Below, piece by piece: positions 26,900 through 36,915 of a stretch of DNA of 46,212 nt (position 1 is its first letter; each line of letters opens with the position of its first letter). The notes below the pieces were generated by a model. The model saw only the letters and a program-made list of their open reading frames with translations, did no database searches and had not been told where the DNA came from. The DNA comes from Parashewanella hymeniacidonis (GTDB taxonomy: Bacteria > Pseudomonadota > Gammaproteobacteria > Enterobacterales > Shewanellaceae), in assembly GCF_016900895.1 (NCBI RefSeq), contig NZ_JAFEUN010000024.1, forward strand, positions 1 to 46,212, in the 5' to 3' direction. The position numbers and the translations under genes were made by a program.

Positions 26900-27670
26900 T
26901 TAACGTATGATGCCACGACCTGAATGAGTGATAAAGTCTACCATCTTACTCACTTCAGGGAATGTCTTAACTTCTTCTTTCAAGGATTCAATGGCTTCGT
27001 CTACGGTAAGGTTATTACGATAAAAAGCTTTATATGCTCTCATCACAGCCTGTTGAGCCTCTTTAGAAAAACCTCTTCGCTTTAACCCTTCGCGGTTCAA
27101 ACCACGTGGTATAGCAGGTTGTCCAGCCGCCATGACATATGGAGGGACATCTTGAAGAATAAGAGAAGCACCTGCAGTGAAAGCATGATCACCAATACGA
27201 ACAAACTGATGCACACCAGTCATGCCACCTAAGATAACCCAATCGCCCACGTGAACATGTCCAGCAATAGAAGCATTGTTTGCCAAAATTACGTTATTAC
27301 CAACAACACAATCATGAGCAATGTGAACGTAATTCATAAATAGGTTATTTGAACCAATACGCGTTTCACTGTTGTCTTGAATGGTGCCACGATGAATCGT
27401 CACATTTTCACGTACGATATTGTTATCACCCATGATCAGCTTCGTTGGCTCACCTGCATATTTTTTATCCTGACATTCTTCGCCTACTGAAGAAAATTGG
27501 AAAAAACGGTTACCTTTACCGATTATCGATGGACCTTTGATAACAACATGCGAACTTAACCAACAGTCGTCGCCTAGTTCAACACCTTCTCCAACATAAC
27601 TCCATGGGCCAATGGTTACGTTTTTACCAATTTTGGCATTAGGGTGAACAAACGCTAATTTATCTATCAC
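26900..27670 (-). CDS. lpxA: Acyl-ACP--UDP-N-acetylglucosamine O-acyltransferase
   Basis: First step of lipid A synthesis: transfers a 3-hydroxyacyl chain from ACP to the 3-OH of UDP-GlcNAc. The 256 residues compare with 262 in E. coli. They form a left-handed beta-helix of hexapeptide repeats from IDKLAFVHPNAKIGKNVTIGP onward. The catalytic His119 is in MNYVHIAHDC, with GMTGVHQFVRIGDHAF further on. A helical C-terminus has GLNREGLKRRGFSKEA and ends THSGRGIIR. I chose the GTG at 27670, 2 bases after the fabZ stop with GAGAGA upstream, because the E. coli protein starts at the matching MIDKSAFVHP. A start at 27694 inside fabZ is possible. Confidence 0.95.
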   Translation of the reverse strand: MIDKLAFVHPNAKIGKNVTIGPWSYVGEGVELGDDCWLSSHVVIKGPSIIGKGNRFFQFSSVGEECQDKKYAGEPTKLIMGDNNIVRENVTIHRGTIQDNSETRIGSNNLFMNYVHIAHDCVVGNNVILANNASIAGHVHVGDWVILGGMTGVHQFVRIGDHAFTAGASLILQDVPPYVMAAGQPAIPRGLNREGLKRRGFSKEAQQAVMRAYKAFYRNNLTVDEAIESLKEEVKTFPEVSKMVDFITHSGRGIIR

Positions 27671-27672
27671 AA

Positions 27673-28134
27673 TTAAATCTCTCTGCGAGCACACATTATT
27701 TCAGCTGAACAAGCCAGCTCGCCGTCCACAATGGCTTCTCCTTGGAAAACGCCAATTCCACGACGCTCTTTGAGTAACTTCACTTTGAAATGAATTTGAT
27801 CACCGGGTTCTACTACACGCTTGAATCGAACTTTATCAATACCTGCAAAGTAGAAAAGAACATTAGCTGCAGGCGGCTCTGCACTCATCGTTTTAAATGC
27901 CAACAAACCTGATGCTTGCGCCATAGCCTCCAAAAGGAGTACACCAGGCATCACAGGCTTAACCGGGAAGTGACCTTGGAAAAATGGTTCGTTAATACTT
28001 ACGTTTTTAATGGCGTGTAAATCACCCGTAGCTGTATCGTATCCAATAACACGATCAACTAATAAAAATGGATATCTGTGTGGAAGAAATTTTAAAATTT
28101 CGTGGATATCCATTGTATTCATTTCATTTGACAC
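27673..28134 (-). CDS. fabZ: 3-hydroxyacyl-ACP dehydratase FabZ
   Basis: Dehydrates 3-hydroxyacyl-ACP in fatty-acid elongation and competes with LpxA/LpxD for their shared precursor. The 153 residues form a hot-dog fold with [18 protein letters not shown], then [23 protein letters not shown] containing catalytic His55 and Glu69. The start is a GTG at 28134 with AAGGA about 8 bases upstream; ATG codons four and seven residues further in are less well placed. It sits between lpxD and lpxA, nearly abutting lpxA. Confidence 0.95.
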   Translation of the reverse strand: MSNEMNTMDIHEILKFLPHRYPFLLVDRVIGYDTATGDLHAIKNVSINEPFFQGHFPVKPVMPGVLLLEAMAQASGLLAFKTMSAEPPAANVLFYFAGIDKVRFKRVVEPGDQIHFKVKLLKERRGIGVFQGEAIVDGELACSAEIMCARREI

Positions 28135-28157
28135 GAATACATTCCTTCAATTGAAAA

Positions 28158-29183
28158 TTAATCTTGAGATTCTACCGTTTTTTCCAGTGTTTTAACACGT
28201 TGGAATAACTCATCGAGTTGTCTAAAGCGGACGGTATTTCTTCGCCAAAGTTTATTTGGCATTGCAATTGTTGCTGACGACAACACTTCTGCTTTCTTAA
28301 TATCGTGAGTAACGTTGGTTGCTCCCGAAATATGAGTACCATCAGCCACGGATAGATGACCTGCAATGGCACTATTGCCGCCTATAATGCAGTACTTTCC
28401 GATAGTACAGCTACCTGCAAATGTTGAGTTACCCGCTACCGCAGAATTTGCTCCAATAACAACATTATGTGCAACTTGAACTTGGTTATCTAAAATTACA
28501 CCGTCTTCGATAACAGTATCTTCTAGTGCACCACGATCAATCGTAGTACCTGCGCCAATTTCTACACGGTCACAAATTTGAACTCCACCAGTTTGAGGTA
28601 TTTTGATCCAATTGCCCGCTTCATTCGCATAACCGAAACCATCACTACCGATAACAGCACCTGAATGAATAATACAATCAGTACCGATTTGTACACGGTG
28701 GTAAACCGTTACATTCGCCCAAATGCGTGTATTAGAGCCCACAACAGACTCTTGACCAATTACGCTACCGGCACCAACTTGAACATTATCACCGAGAATC
28801 ACGTCTTGACCAATAACCGCATTAGCACCTACGGTTACATTTTCACCAAGCTTTGCGGATGAGTCTATTTGAGCGCTTGGGTGAATAACATCAGCAGCTT
28901 TTGGTGTGGTATCAAGCAATTGAGCAACACGAGCAAAAGCGACATAAGGATCTTTAACTAAAACGGCATTCCCTTCGAATTCATCGGCAAGCTTATCAGA
29001 GAGTAATACTGCCGTTGCTTGAGTCATCTCAAGTTGACTACGATATTTGCTATTAGACAAAAAAGATAACTGACCTGTTTTGGCCGATTCTAATGTGGCA
29101 ACACTGTAGATCAGCGCATCACCGTTACCTTTGACTTCACCATTTAAACGGTTAGCCAATTCATTGAGAGTTATGGATTGCAT
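28158..29183 (-). CDS. lpxD: UDP-3-O-(3-hydroxyacyl)glucosamine N-acyltransferase
   Basis: Third enzyme of the lipid A pathway; adds the N-linked 3-hydroxyacyl chain. The 341 residues match E. coli LpxD (341). An N-terminal uridine-binding domain (SITLNELANRLNGEVKG, ATLESAKTGQLSFLSNSKY) leads to a long beta-helix (SSAKLGENVTVGANAVIGQDVILGD and onward). The catalytic His is in LDNQVQVAHNVVIG, after GAGTTIDRGALEDT. A helical C-terminus (RNTVRFRQLDELFQRVKTLEK) binds ACP. It follows skp after a hairpin that may reduce read-through. Confidence 0.96.
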   Translation of the reverse strand: MQSITLNELANRLNGEVKGNGDALIYSVATLESAKTGQLSFLSNSKYRSQLEMTQATAVLLSDKLADEFEGNAVLVKDPYVAFARVAQLLDTTPKAADVIHPSAQIDSSAKLGENVTVGANAVIGQDVILGDNVQVGAGSVIGQESVVGSNTRIWANVTVYHRVQIGTDCIIHSGAVIGSDGFGYANEAGNWIKIPQTGGVQICDRVEIGAGTTIDRGALEDTVIEDGVILDNQVQVAHNVVIGANSAVAGNSTFAGSCTIGKYCIIGGNSAIAGHLSVADGTHISGATNVTHDIKKAEVLSSATIAMPNKLWRRNTVRFRQLDELFQRVKTLEKTVESQD

Positions 29184-29201
29184 GTAACTTCCGATTATCC
29201 T

Positions 29202-29238
29202 AAAAAAAACAGCCTGACACTATTGTATCAGAACTGTT
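29202..29238 (-). terminator. Probable terminator or attenuator between skp and lpxD
   Basis: On the minus strand AACAGTTCTGA pairs with TCAGGCTGTT, allowing a small mismatch, followed by seven T or more. It lies about 45 bases after the skp stop and 20 before lpxD. In a conserved operon it would lower but not abolish expression of the lipid A genes. Confidence 0.6.
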
Positions 29239-29284
29239 TCTTAAGTATGAGAGGCTATTGTAGCTTCAAGTAATAATTCAGAGA

Positions 29285-29791
29285 TTACTTACTTTTGCTT
29301 AACGCTTCAATCACCTTGCTACTGATATCAGATGTAGGCTTGACAAAAACGACTGCGTTACGAGGAAGAACAAGATCAAACTGTTCTTTTTTAGCAAGTG
29401 CGTTAATCGCATTTTGAACTTTAACAAGAAGTTTATTTTGCTCTTCTGAACTGCGTTTACGGAAATCTTCTTGAAGTGCTTTACCTTTTAATTGAAGGTC
29501 AGCACGGATAGATTCCATTTGACGTTGTGTCTCAGTTTTTTGATCAGCACTCATAATGGCAGCGTCACGTTGACTTTTTTCTAATAGTTTACGTAACTCA
29601 TCTTGCTTTTTCTTTAGTGCTGCTTCGCGATCAGAAAACTCAGACTTCAAAGTTTTTGCAACTGCTTCACGCTGTGGTAATTGCTCAAATACTGCTGCCA
29701 TATCCACAACTGCAATTTTCTCTGCTTGAGCCATTAGTGGAGCGCTTATTAACGCCAGCGTCATTAAAGCCTTAGTTACCGTCTTTTTCAA
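29285..29791 (-). CDS. skp: Periplasmic chaperone Skp (OmpH family)
   Basis: A 168-residue holdase that carries unfolded outer-membrane proteins across the periplasm to BamA. Signal peptide at 1-23 (KKTVTKALMTLALISAPLMAQA, cut before EK). It then has EKIAVVDMAAVFEQLPQREAVAKTL, long basic/acidic coiled-coil tentacles (about 45-120), and the C-terminal strand LALAKKEQFDLVLPRNAVVFV. The start is a TTG (29791-29789) with AAGGAG six bases upstream; no ATG fits. Located between bamA and lpxD as in E. coli. Confidence 0.93.
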   Translation of the reverse strand: MKKTVTKALMTLALISAPLMAQAEKIAVVDMAAVFEQLPQREAVAKTLKSEFSDREAALKKKQDELRKLLEKSQRDAAIMSADQKTETQRQMESIRADLQLKGKALQEDFRKRSSEEQNKLLVKVQNAINALAKKEQFDLVLPRNAVVFVKPTSDISSKVIEALSKSK

Positions 29792-29919
29792 AATCTACTC
29801 CTTGTTTACTTTAAATCTTAAAATTTGTCGATTGCCGAGTATATACTTAAATTTCGGCAATATGCATTAACTTTTTAAAACAGCCATTTAATACCTAAAT
29901 GAAATGACTGACAAACCTT

Positions 29920-32394
29920 TTAGAACGTCTTACCAATATTGAATGAGAATACTTCAGTATCATCATCAGAGTACTCTTGAATCGGTCGAGCTAAACTGAA
30001 GATCATTGGCCCCATTGGTGATAACCATTGAACACTCAGTCCATAAGATGCTCTATAGCGACCAGGGTCACTATAATCAGCAATTTTAGCAAACTCAGAT
30101 GCTGGTAAGTTACGATAAGAGTCGTAATCAAACTCAGTATCCCATACGCTACCGGCATCAACAAACACTGATGAACGTACCGAATTAGAATAAGCTTCAT
30201 CTAAGAATGGAATAGGGAAAATCACTTCTAAACTAGCCGTAGCAATGGCGTTACCACCAATCGTTCTGCCACTTGTCACTTGAATTTGAGTTGGATCTGT
30301 TGGGATACCACAACCACTTCCAGACGGGTCTGGACAAGGTTCTGTTCCTCTCAACAAGTAAAATGATCTTGGTCCTACCGTATTTGATTTAAATCCTCGT
30401 AGCGTAGTGCTACCACCCGAATAATAGTTTTCCCAAAATGGTAAGATGTTGTCGTTATCATTTGTTTTACCATAACCATTACCATAGCCTGCACGAGCAC
30501 GAGCTAAAAATACAAACTTATGATCACGAGTTAATGGGAGGTAGAAATTAGTATCAAAATCTAACTTAAAGTACTGAATATCTGAACCTGGTGCTGTTAC
30601 CTTAGCATTTAATCGTTGCGAAGAGCCATTGGTTGGGAAGGTTCCGCGGTTCAAACTACTGCGATACCAACCTAGCGTTAAATCGAAATTATTAAAGCTT
30701 AATTGATCACTATCACCAAGACCGTAAATATTCTTAAATCGATTGGTCTGCTCTGTAGGACTTAGACTCGACAGAGTATTATGTCTAAAGCCAATACCAC
30801 CATTAATTCGATTGTACTCATTAATAGGGAAACCAGAAGTTAATGCCAAACCATAGGCTTGGTTTTTATAAGCTTCTAAGTTTGCTTGTCCATAATCGAA
30901 CTTATTCCAGAAGATACTGCCACCAAGGCTAACACCATCTTTAGTCCAATATGGATTGGTGTAAGAAATACTCGCATTTTTACTGTATTTATTAGTATTG
31001 ATATTAATACCAGCTTGGTTACCCGTACCTAAAAAGTTACTTTGCTGAACACCAAATTGTAAGCTAACACCTGTACCGGAACCATAACCTACACCAGCGT
31101 TAAATGAACCAGATGGTTGCTCTTTTACTTTAAAGTCCACATCAACGAGGTCATCCGTACCCGGTACTTTAATGGTTTCAGTATCAACAGTTTCGAAATA
31201 ACCTAAACGGTTTAAGTTTTCTTTTGACTGCTCAACAAGTTGTGAGTTTAACCATGCACCTTCGTACTGCCTTAGAGAACGACGCATAACTTCGTCTTTA
31301 GTGATGGTATTACCCGCAAAGTTAATGTTACGAACATAAACACGCTTACCTGGGTTAACGTTGATGTTCAAAGTAACTTCATGTGTCTTATCATCAATTT
31401 CTGGGTACGTTTTCACTTCTGGATAAGCATACCCAAAACGGCCTAAATATTTACTATACAAACCTTCCGTAAATGTTACTTCACCAGCGTTATAGGTATC
31501 ACCTTCCTTGATAGGATTTAATGCTTTAAGAAGTTGTTCTCGTCCCATCAAATCACCAGTGATGTTCACTTTTTTGACTTTGTAAGGTTCACCTTCATCG
31601 ATGTTAATCGTGATGTATAATCCTTTACGGTCAGGTGTCATTGCAACTTGAGTCGACGTTTCTTTAAAGCGAATGTAACCTTGGTTTTGGTAATGTGCTT
31701 TAATTTTTTCTAAATCAGCCTGAAGCTTTTGTTTTTGATAGCGACGTTCACCAAATAAATCCCACCACGCAACGTAATCTTTTAACTCCAACATACTGAT
31801 GAGTTCTTCATCAGAAAATACTGTATTACCCACAATATTAATCTGACGGATATCGGCAGCGAAACCTTCTTTAAACTTCAAACGAAGCTCAACACGATTT
31901 CGAGGAAGATTTACAATTTCAGCAGTAACCTTGGCACCATACTTACCAACACCATAATAAAAGTCTTGGAGGCCTTTTTCGATACCAGTAAGCATCGTTC
32001 GGTCAAGAGACTCTCCGACTTTCACACCAGAACCATCAAGGCTTTCTTGGAGCTGTTCATCTTTAATGTCCTTATTTCCATCAAACGTAATTTCGCTGAT
32101 GGTCGGACGCTCTTTTACTTGTACAATTAATATGCCTTTATCATGACTAACTTGAATATCTTCATAGTTATTCGAAGCATAAAGTGCTCTGATAGCCTGT
32201 TGGAGTTTTAATTCATCAACTCGATCACCAACCTTGACTGGTAGATTAAGTAAGGCGGCACCTAAAGCTACCCGTTGTAGGCCTTGAACCTGAATATCGG
32301 TAACATTAAATGGTTCAAAAGTAGCTGCCAAAGCTGTGCCGGAATATGAAGCTCCGACTAATAACATAGAGGCAAAAAGTTTATTTAATCTCAT
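29920..32394 (-). CDS. bamA: Outer membrane protein assembly factor BamA
   Basis: Central subunit of the BAM complex, folding beta-barrel proteins into the outer membrane. The 824 residues compare with 810 in E. coli. Signal peptide at 1-23 (ends YSGTALA). Five POTRA domains span about 24-425 (the first starts FEPFNVTDIQVQGLQRV). The rest is the 16-stranded barrel, with the loop-6 motif STTLRGFKSNTVGPRSFYL in place of VRGF. A cysteine-containing insert after it (EPCPDPSGSGCGIP) is probably surface-exposed. The protein ends SFNIGKTF with the C-terminal Phe. Gaps of about 128 bases on both sides leave room for separate promoters. Confidence 0.97.
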   Translation of the reverse strand: MRLNKLFASMLLVGASYSGTALAATFEPFNVTDIQVQGLQRVALGAALLNLPVKVGDRVDELKLQQAIRALYASNNYEDIQVSHDKGILIVQVKERPTISEITFDGNKDIKDEQLQESLDGSGVKVGESLDRTMLTGIEKGLQDFYYGVGKYGAKVTAEIVNLPRNRVELRLKFKEGFAADIRQINIVGNTVFSDEELISMLELKDYVAWWDLFGERRYQKQKLQADLEKIKAHYQNQGYIRFKETSTQVAMTPDRKGLYITINIDEGEPYKVKKVNITGDLMGREQLLKALNPIKEGDTYNAGEVTFTEGLYSKYLGRFGYAYPEVKTYPEIDDKTHEVTLNINVNPGKRVYVRNINFAGNTITKDEVMRRSLRQYEGAWLNSQLVEQSKENLNRLGYFETVDTETIKVPGTDDLVDVDFKVKEQPSGSFNAGVGYGSGTGVSLQFGVQQSNFLGTGNQAGININTNKYSKNASISYTNPYWTKDGVSLGGSIFWNKFDYGQANLEAYKNQAYGLALTSGFPINEYNRINGGIGFRHNTLSSLSPTEQTNRFKNIYGLGDSDQLSFNNFDLTLGWYRSSLNRGTFPTNGSSQRLNAKVTAPGSDIQYFKLDFDTNFYLPLTRDHKFVFLARARAGYGNGYGKTNDNDNILPFWENYYSGGSTTLRGFKSNTVGPRSFYLLRGTEPCPDPSGSGCGIPTDPTQIQVTSGRTIGGNAIATASLEVIFPIPFLDEAYSNSVRSSVFVDAGSVWDTEFDYDSYRNLPASEFAKIADYSDPGRYRASYGLSVQWLSPMGPMIFSLARPIQEYSDDDTEVFSFNIGKTF

Positions 32395-32523
32395 AGAGCA
32401 CTTCTTGTTTTAATTTCCTTTCAATCCCAAAATCGCAGTTGGATGTTATTCAACGAATAACACAACCCATGTCTACCACTTCAAAGCTGTCAGCATTTCA
32501 TCCAACTAGCGCTTTTAAGGTAT

Positions 32524-33915
32524 TTACAGTCGAGAAAAATCATTAAAGAGTGCTACACTCATTAGCACCAGCAATAACGCTGCCCCGATCCTGAATCCAA
32601 TATCCTGCACCTTTTCTGGCACAGGTTTTCCCGTAATAACTTCAACGAAGTAAAATAATAAATGCCCGCCATCTAAAATGGGTACTGGCATTAAATTGAT
32701 GATTCCTAAACTCACACTGATAAGTGCTAGAAACCCTAAAAATCTTACAAATCCGTAATCTGCACTTCGTCCTGCACCTTGTGCAATTGAAATTGGACCA
32801 CTTAAACTCTTAACTGATACATCACCAGTGAACAGCTTTGCCATAGTCTTTAAACTGACAGCCGTAAGCTCCCAAGTTCTGTCCAAAGCATTTACAAAAG
32901 AGCCTACTATGCCATATTCCATTTGAATTCGCATACTTTCAGGCCACTTAGGTTGTTTTGGTGCAATACCAACCAAACCTATCGGCTTCCCATCAGCATT
33001 AGTCACCGATTTTGGTACTACATTTAGCGTTATTCGCTGTCCAGCTCTCTCAACCACGAACTTTAAATTTTTCTCTGGTGATGATTGAATCAATTTAACG
33101 AATTCACCCCACCCTTCATAAGGTTGCCCATCGATAGAGATAATCTTGTCATTGACCATTACACCAGCCAACTGAGCTGAACTGCCTTCACTCACTTTAG
33201 CCACGATAGGCTCAACCTTAGGCCGATAAACATTTAAGCCTAAAGCCGTTATTGCAGACTCTTTATCAGGATCAAACTTCCAGTTTCGGGTATCTAAGCG
33301 GTAGGCTTTACCTTGGCTTTGAGAAAACTCATCATCAGCTGAAAGATCTACATTTTGTGATAAAGGCGCAACTTTTATCGTCAATTCTTTAGCGCCAATT
33401 TCCCCTACTAAAGCGAGATTAGCTTCTTCCCAATCTCTCACGGCTTTACCATCGATAGATAAAATCTGAGTAGGTTCATTCACGATAATCTTTGACGCAG
33501 GAGAATCTGATTTAGTTCCATCGATCACAGGTTTTAATGACGGAACACCAATAAAATACATAATAAAAAGAACGAAAATAGCAAACAAGAAGTTAGCAAT
33601 CGGTCCTGCAGCTACCACAGCAATACGTTGCCAAACGGATTTTCGATTAAAGGCTTGATCGAGCAGATGCTCTGGAACTTCCTCCACCCGCTCATCAAGC
33701 ATTTTGACGTAACCGCCCAACGGTATCATAGCAATCACATATTCAGTACCGTCTTTAGCCGTACGCTTCCAGATTGCTTTACCAAAACCTACTGAAAAGC
33801 GCTCAACTTTCACGCCACACTTTCTAGCGACCCAAAAATGTCCGTACTCATGAGCAGTAACTAAAATACCTAACGCGACAATAAAAGCGCCTAAATTCCA
33901 CAAAAAATCCATCAT
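32524..33915 (-). CDS. rseP: Site-2 protease RseP
   Basis: Inner-membrane zinc metalloprotease that cuts RseA after DegS, releasing sigma-E. The 463 residues compare with 450 in E. coli. The first transmembrane segment carries the zinc motif HEYGH (22-26). Two periplasmic PDZ domains follow (around 125-220 and 225-310, the second with VSEGSSAQLAGVMVNDKIISIDGQP). The second catalytic motif NLMPVPILDGGHLLFYFVE is near the C-terminus, then a last membrane helix. Two adjacent ATG codons (33915 and 33912) could serve as start. Eleven bases separate it from dxr. Confidence 0.95.
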   Translation of the reverse strand: MMDFLWNLGAFIVALGILVTAHEYGHFWVARKCGVKVERFSVGFGKAIWKRTAKDGTEYVIAMIPLGGYVKMLDERVEEVPEHLLDQAFNRKSVWQRIAVVAAGPIANFLFAIFVLFIMYFIGVPSLKPVIDGTKSDSPASKIIVNEPTQILSIDGKAVRDWEEANLALVGEIGAKELTIKVAPLSQNVDLSADDEFSQSQGKAYRLDTRNWKFDPDKESAITALGLNVYRPKVEPIVAKVSEGSSAQLAGVMVNDKIISIDGQPYEGWGEFVKLIQSSPEKNLKFVVERAGQRITLNVVPKSVTNADGKPIGLVGIAPKQPKWPESMRIQMEYGIVGSFVNALDRTWELTAVSLKTMAKLFTGDVSVKSLSGPISIAQGAGRSADYGFVRFLGFLALISVSLGIINLMPVPILDGGHLLFYFVEVITGKPVPEKVQDIGFRIGAALLLVLMSVALFNDFSRL

Positions 33916-33926
33916 TCAGGTAATTC

Positions 33927-35126
33927 TCAATGTCCTTTCAAAAGCTTATCAATTTCAGCTTGCGCCATGATTCGTGCTTCAATATCTAATTCGATAATGT
34001 CGCCGATGGTATCAAGTTGAGACTTAACTACACCTGACATACATGCTTGATTTACTTTAGCTATATCAGTAAATGCTATCTTATTTTCTAGAAATGCCGC
34101 AACCGCTATTTCATTAGCAGCATTTAACACTGTCGTTGCCTCTTGTCCTTGTTCACATGCTTCTATGGCTAACTTAAGACAAGGAAAACGTTCGTAATCT
34201 GGTTCACTAAAGCTTAATTGTCCGACTTTGAAAAAGTCTAAAGGTTCCACACCAGATGAAATTCTTTTCGGATAGGACAAACAATGAGCAATTGGTGTGC
34301 GCATATCAGGGTTTCCCATCTGCGCAACAACTGAACCATCTCGATATTGCACCATTGAATGAATCACACTTTGTGGATGGATGACGACTTGAAGTTGCTT
34401 AGGGCTGGTATTAAATAACCATTTCGCTTCAATATACTCCAAGCCTTTATTCATCATGGTTGCAGAATCAACGGAAATCTTTTGTCCCATGGACCAATTA
34501 GGGTGTTTGCAAGCTTGTTCTGGGGTGATGTCAGTGAAGGTTGAAATTTCTCGGGTTAAAAATGGTCCACCAGAACCAGTAAGTAAAACATGAGAAATAC
34601 CATGAGAAGCTAAATTACAGTGACCAAGCTCAGACTGAACTTGCTCAGGAAGACACTGAAAAATGGCATTATGTTCACTATCAACGGGTAAAATAACACT
34701 ACCTGACGCTCTTGCGGCTTCCATAAATAAACGTCCGGACATTACCAGACTTTCTTTATTTGCCAACAGTATTTTTTTCCCCGCTTTTACTGCTTCATAA
34801 GTTGGGATAAGGCCCGCAGCACCAACGATTGCCGCCATTACCGTATCAATACTGTTTGATGTTACGTGGGCGATCAGGTTATCTACCCCTGTTGTCACTT
34901 CAATATCACTTGAGCTGGTTAATCTTTTTTGGAGCTTCAAGGCCGAAGCCTCACAAACCATATGGGCAATTTTTGGTTTATGCTTAACACAAAGTGCGAG
35001 CATCTTTTCCACATTGGTGTTGGCAACGAGAGTGTGTGCATAGAACTTTTCAGCATTACGCCCAACGACATCAAGTGTATTTGTACCAATGGAGCCGGTA
35101 GCACCAAGAACAACAAGGTTTTCCAT
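33927..35126 (-). CDS. dxr: 1-deoxy-D-xylulose-5-phosphate reductoisomerase
   Basis: Second enzyme of the MEP isoprenoid pathway; makes 2-C-methylerythritol 4-phosphate with NADPH. The 399 residues compare with 398 in E. coli. NADPH-binding [14 protein letters not shown] is at the start, and [11 protein letters not shown] and the metal-binding [14 protein letters not shown] lie in the middle. LTGSGGPF and [28 protein letters not shown] hold the substrate. The product feeds undecaprenyl phosphate made by the nearby uppS. Start is 4 bases after the cdsA stop. Confidence 0.96.
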   Translation of the reverse strand: MENLVVLGATGSIGTNTLDVVGRNAEKFYAHTLVANTNVEKMLALCVKHKPKIAHMVCEASALKLQKRLTSSSDIEVTTGVDNLIAHVTSNSIDTVMAAIVGAAGLIPTYEAVKAGKKILLANKESLVMSGRLFMEAARASGSVILPVDSEHNAIFQCLPEQVQSELGHCNLASHGISHVLLTGSGGPFLTREISTFTDITPEQACKHPNWSMGQKISVDSATMMNKGLEYIEAKWLFNTSPKQLQVVIHPQSVIHSMVQYRDGSVVAQMGNPDMRTPIAHCLSYPKRISSGVEPLDFFKVGQLSFSEPDYERFPCLKLAIEACEQGQEATTVLNAANEIAVAAFLENKIAFTDIAKVNQACMSGVVKSQLDTIGDIIELDIEARIMAQAEIDKLLKGH

Positions 35127-35130
35127 AAGG

Positions 35131-35985
35131 CTACATCCAGAGTGAGATATAAATCAGAGTAAAGATCGGGAAAGCAGCAGTAAGACTATCGACTCTATCT
35201 AAGATGCCACCATGCCCAGGCAAAATATTGCCTGAATCTTTAATTTCAGCAATTCTTTTAAACATGCTTTCAGACAAGTCGCCTAGTGCTGAAGCGAGAG
35301 CTACGATGAGCGTCACACCAACCACTAAACCAAGTTCTTGTTGTGGTGAAATGAACATCACAATGCCAACGACAATCATTGTAGTAATTAATCCACCAAG
35401 CAGTCCTTCAATGGTTTTGCCAGGGCTGACATTAGGCATTAACTTACGCTTACCTAGCGACTTACCAGCAAAATAAGCCCCGCTATCAGCCGCCCAAACC
35501 ACCAACATGACAAGTAAGACTAATACGGCACCTAGATGAGGTGCATTGAACGTTGATAATGCCTTTAACGACACAATAGCAGTATAAAAAGGCAATAAGG
35601 TCAATTGGCCAATGATTGATTTAGAAAAAGAGTTGTTTATTATCGCCTTGCTCTTAGGAAAGCCGACAACAAGCACTAAAGAGACTAACCACCATAAACA
35701 ACCTGTGGCTGTAACTACCCAATAAAGGGGATGTATTTGTCCGCCATACCAAATTTGATCAGCGGGCACTAAAATATTGAGTACAACTAAAACCAGAGTA
35801 AAGCTGAATGTGAAGCTGTATTGAGTAACTTTACAGTCTTTGGCGATTATCCTGCCCCACTCACTTGCAGCAATAGCAAAAACAGCGACTAATGCCCAAG
35901 AAAAAGCATTAGCTGTTGAATAAAATAAACCTGCCAATACCAGTGGGATTAGACACAAGGCAGTAATAATACGTTGTTTTAACAA
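35131..35985 (-). CDS. cdsA: Phosphatidate cytidylyltransferase
   Basis: Integral membrane enzyme making CDP-diacylglycerol, the precursor of all phospholipids, from CTP and phosphatidate. The 284 residues compare with 285 in E. coli, with about eight hydrophobic helices. The C-terminal half has [30 protein letters not shown] and the signature [36 protein letters not shown]. The start is TTG at 35985 with GAGGAA seven bases upstream; no ATG precedes the conserved LKQRIITA. Placed between uppS and dxr as in most gammaproteobacteria. Confidence 0.95.
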   Translation of the reverse strand: MLKQRIITALCLIPLVLAGLFYSTANAFSWALVAVFAIAASEWGRIIAKDCKVTQYSFTFSFTLVLVVLNILVPADQIWYGGQIHPLYWVVTATGCLWWLVSLVLVVGFPKSKAIINNSFSKSIIGQLTLLPFYTAIVSLKALSTFNAPHLGAVLVLLVMLVVWAADSGAYFAGKSLGKRKLMPNVSPGKTIEGLLGGLITTMIVVGIVMFISPQQELGLVVGVTLIVALASALGDLSESMFKRIAEIKDSGNILPGHGGILDRVDSLTAAFPIFTLIYISLWM

Positions 35986-36003
35986 AAAGAAATTCCTCTA
36001 AAA

Positions 36004-36834
36004 TCAAGACGGTTGTCTTAAATCGTCAATTTGCTTACCCGTCAGCCCAAAGCGACGTTGTCTTGAACCAAAAATCAGTAATGCTTGATGAAAAGCTGAT
36101 TCGTTAAAATCAGGCCAGAGTGTTTCCGTAAATATAAACTCAGCGTAAGCCGCCTGCCATAACACAAAGTTACTGATGCGGTAATCACCACCAGTTCTAA
36201 TCATCAAATCGACTTCTGGCTGTTCAGCCATGCACAGCATTTTAGAGAGGTTTTCTTCGTTATATTCTTCTGCTGACATCTCTCCAGCATTCACCTTCTC
36301 AGATAACTTTTGCGCTGCTTGCATAATATCCCAACGACCACCGTAATTTGCAGCCACATTAAGAACAAGATCTTTATTATCTTTGGTTTTTTCTTGTGCT
36401 TTTTGGATTTGAGCTTGTAATCGATTTGAAAAGCGCGATGTATCACCAATAATATTTAAGCGAACTCCGTTCTTATGCAGTAGTTTTATCTCTCGCTGTA
36501 AGACAGTAAAAAACAACTCCATTAACAAACCAACTTCTTTTTCTGGACGACGCCAATTCTCACTGGAAAATGCGAATAAAGTAAGTGATTTAATACCTAG
36601 CTCTCTGGCTGTACTCACAGTTCGACGAACCGCTTTAACGCCAGCTTTATGCCCCATAACCCGTGGTTGGCCTTTGGCCTCAGCCCAGCGTCCGTTGCCG
36701 TCCATAATAATAGCAACATGTTGTGGTACTGACTGTTTTAATAAATCAGAAATCTGCTGTGGTAATGTCTCTGTCTCCAGGTCAAGCTCCTGCTCCATTG
36801 CAGTTTCCGACTCAAATTCCATTGTGGATGACAT
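36004..36834 (-). CDS. uppS: Undecaprenyl diphosphate synthase (cis-prenyltransferase)
   Basis: Condenses isopentenyl diphosphate onto farnesyl diphosphate to the C55 carrier lipid used for peptidoglycan and O-antigen. Family motifs: [17 protein letters not shown] (catalytic Asp45), [25 protein letters not shown] and [32 protein letters not shown]. At 276 residues it is about 20 longer than E. coli UppS because of an acidic N-terminal extension ([18 protein letters not shown]). I chose the ATG at 36834 with AGGGG 8 bases upstream. If translation starts further in, the extension would disappear, but no better ribosome site is seen. Confidence 0.94.
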   Translation of the reverse strand: MSSTMEFESETAMEQELDLETETLPQQISDLLKQSVPQHVAIIMDGNGRWAEAKGQPRVMGHKAGVKAVRRTVSTARELGIKSLTLFAFSSENWRRPEKEVGLLMELFFTVLQREIKLLHKNGVRLNIIGDTSRFSNRLQAQIQKAQEKTKDNKDLVLNVAANYGGRWDIMQAAQKLSEKVNAGEMSAEEYNEENLSKMLCMAEQPEVDLMIRTGGDYRISNFVLWQAAYAEFIFTETLWPDFNESAFHQALLIFGSRQRRFGLTGKQIDDLRQPS

Positions 36835-36915
36835 CAATTACACCCCTAAATAAAAACAAACGCCGTGTAGTATAACCCTACACGGCGTCTTAACTCTAGC
36901 GATATCTGGAAGTGC

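Noticed and set aside
29831-29861. Inverted repeat ATTGCCGA/TCGGCAAT between bamA and skp
   Set aside because: Only 8 bp with a long loop and no T run; too weak to call a terminator or operator.
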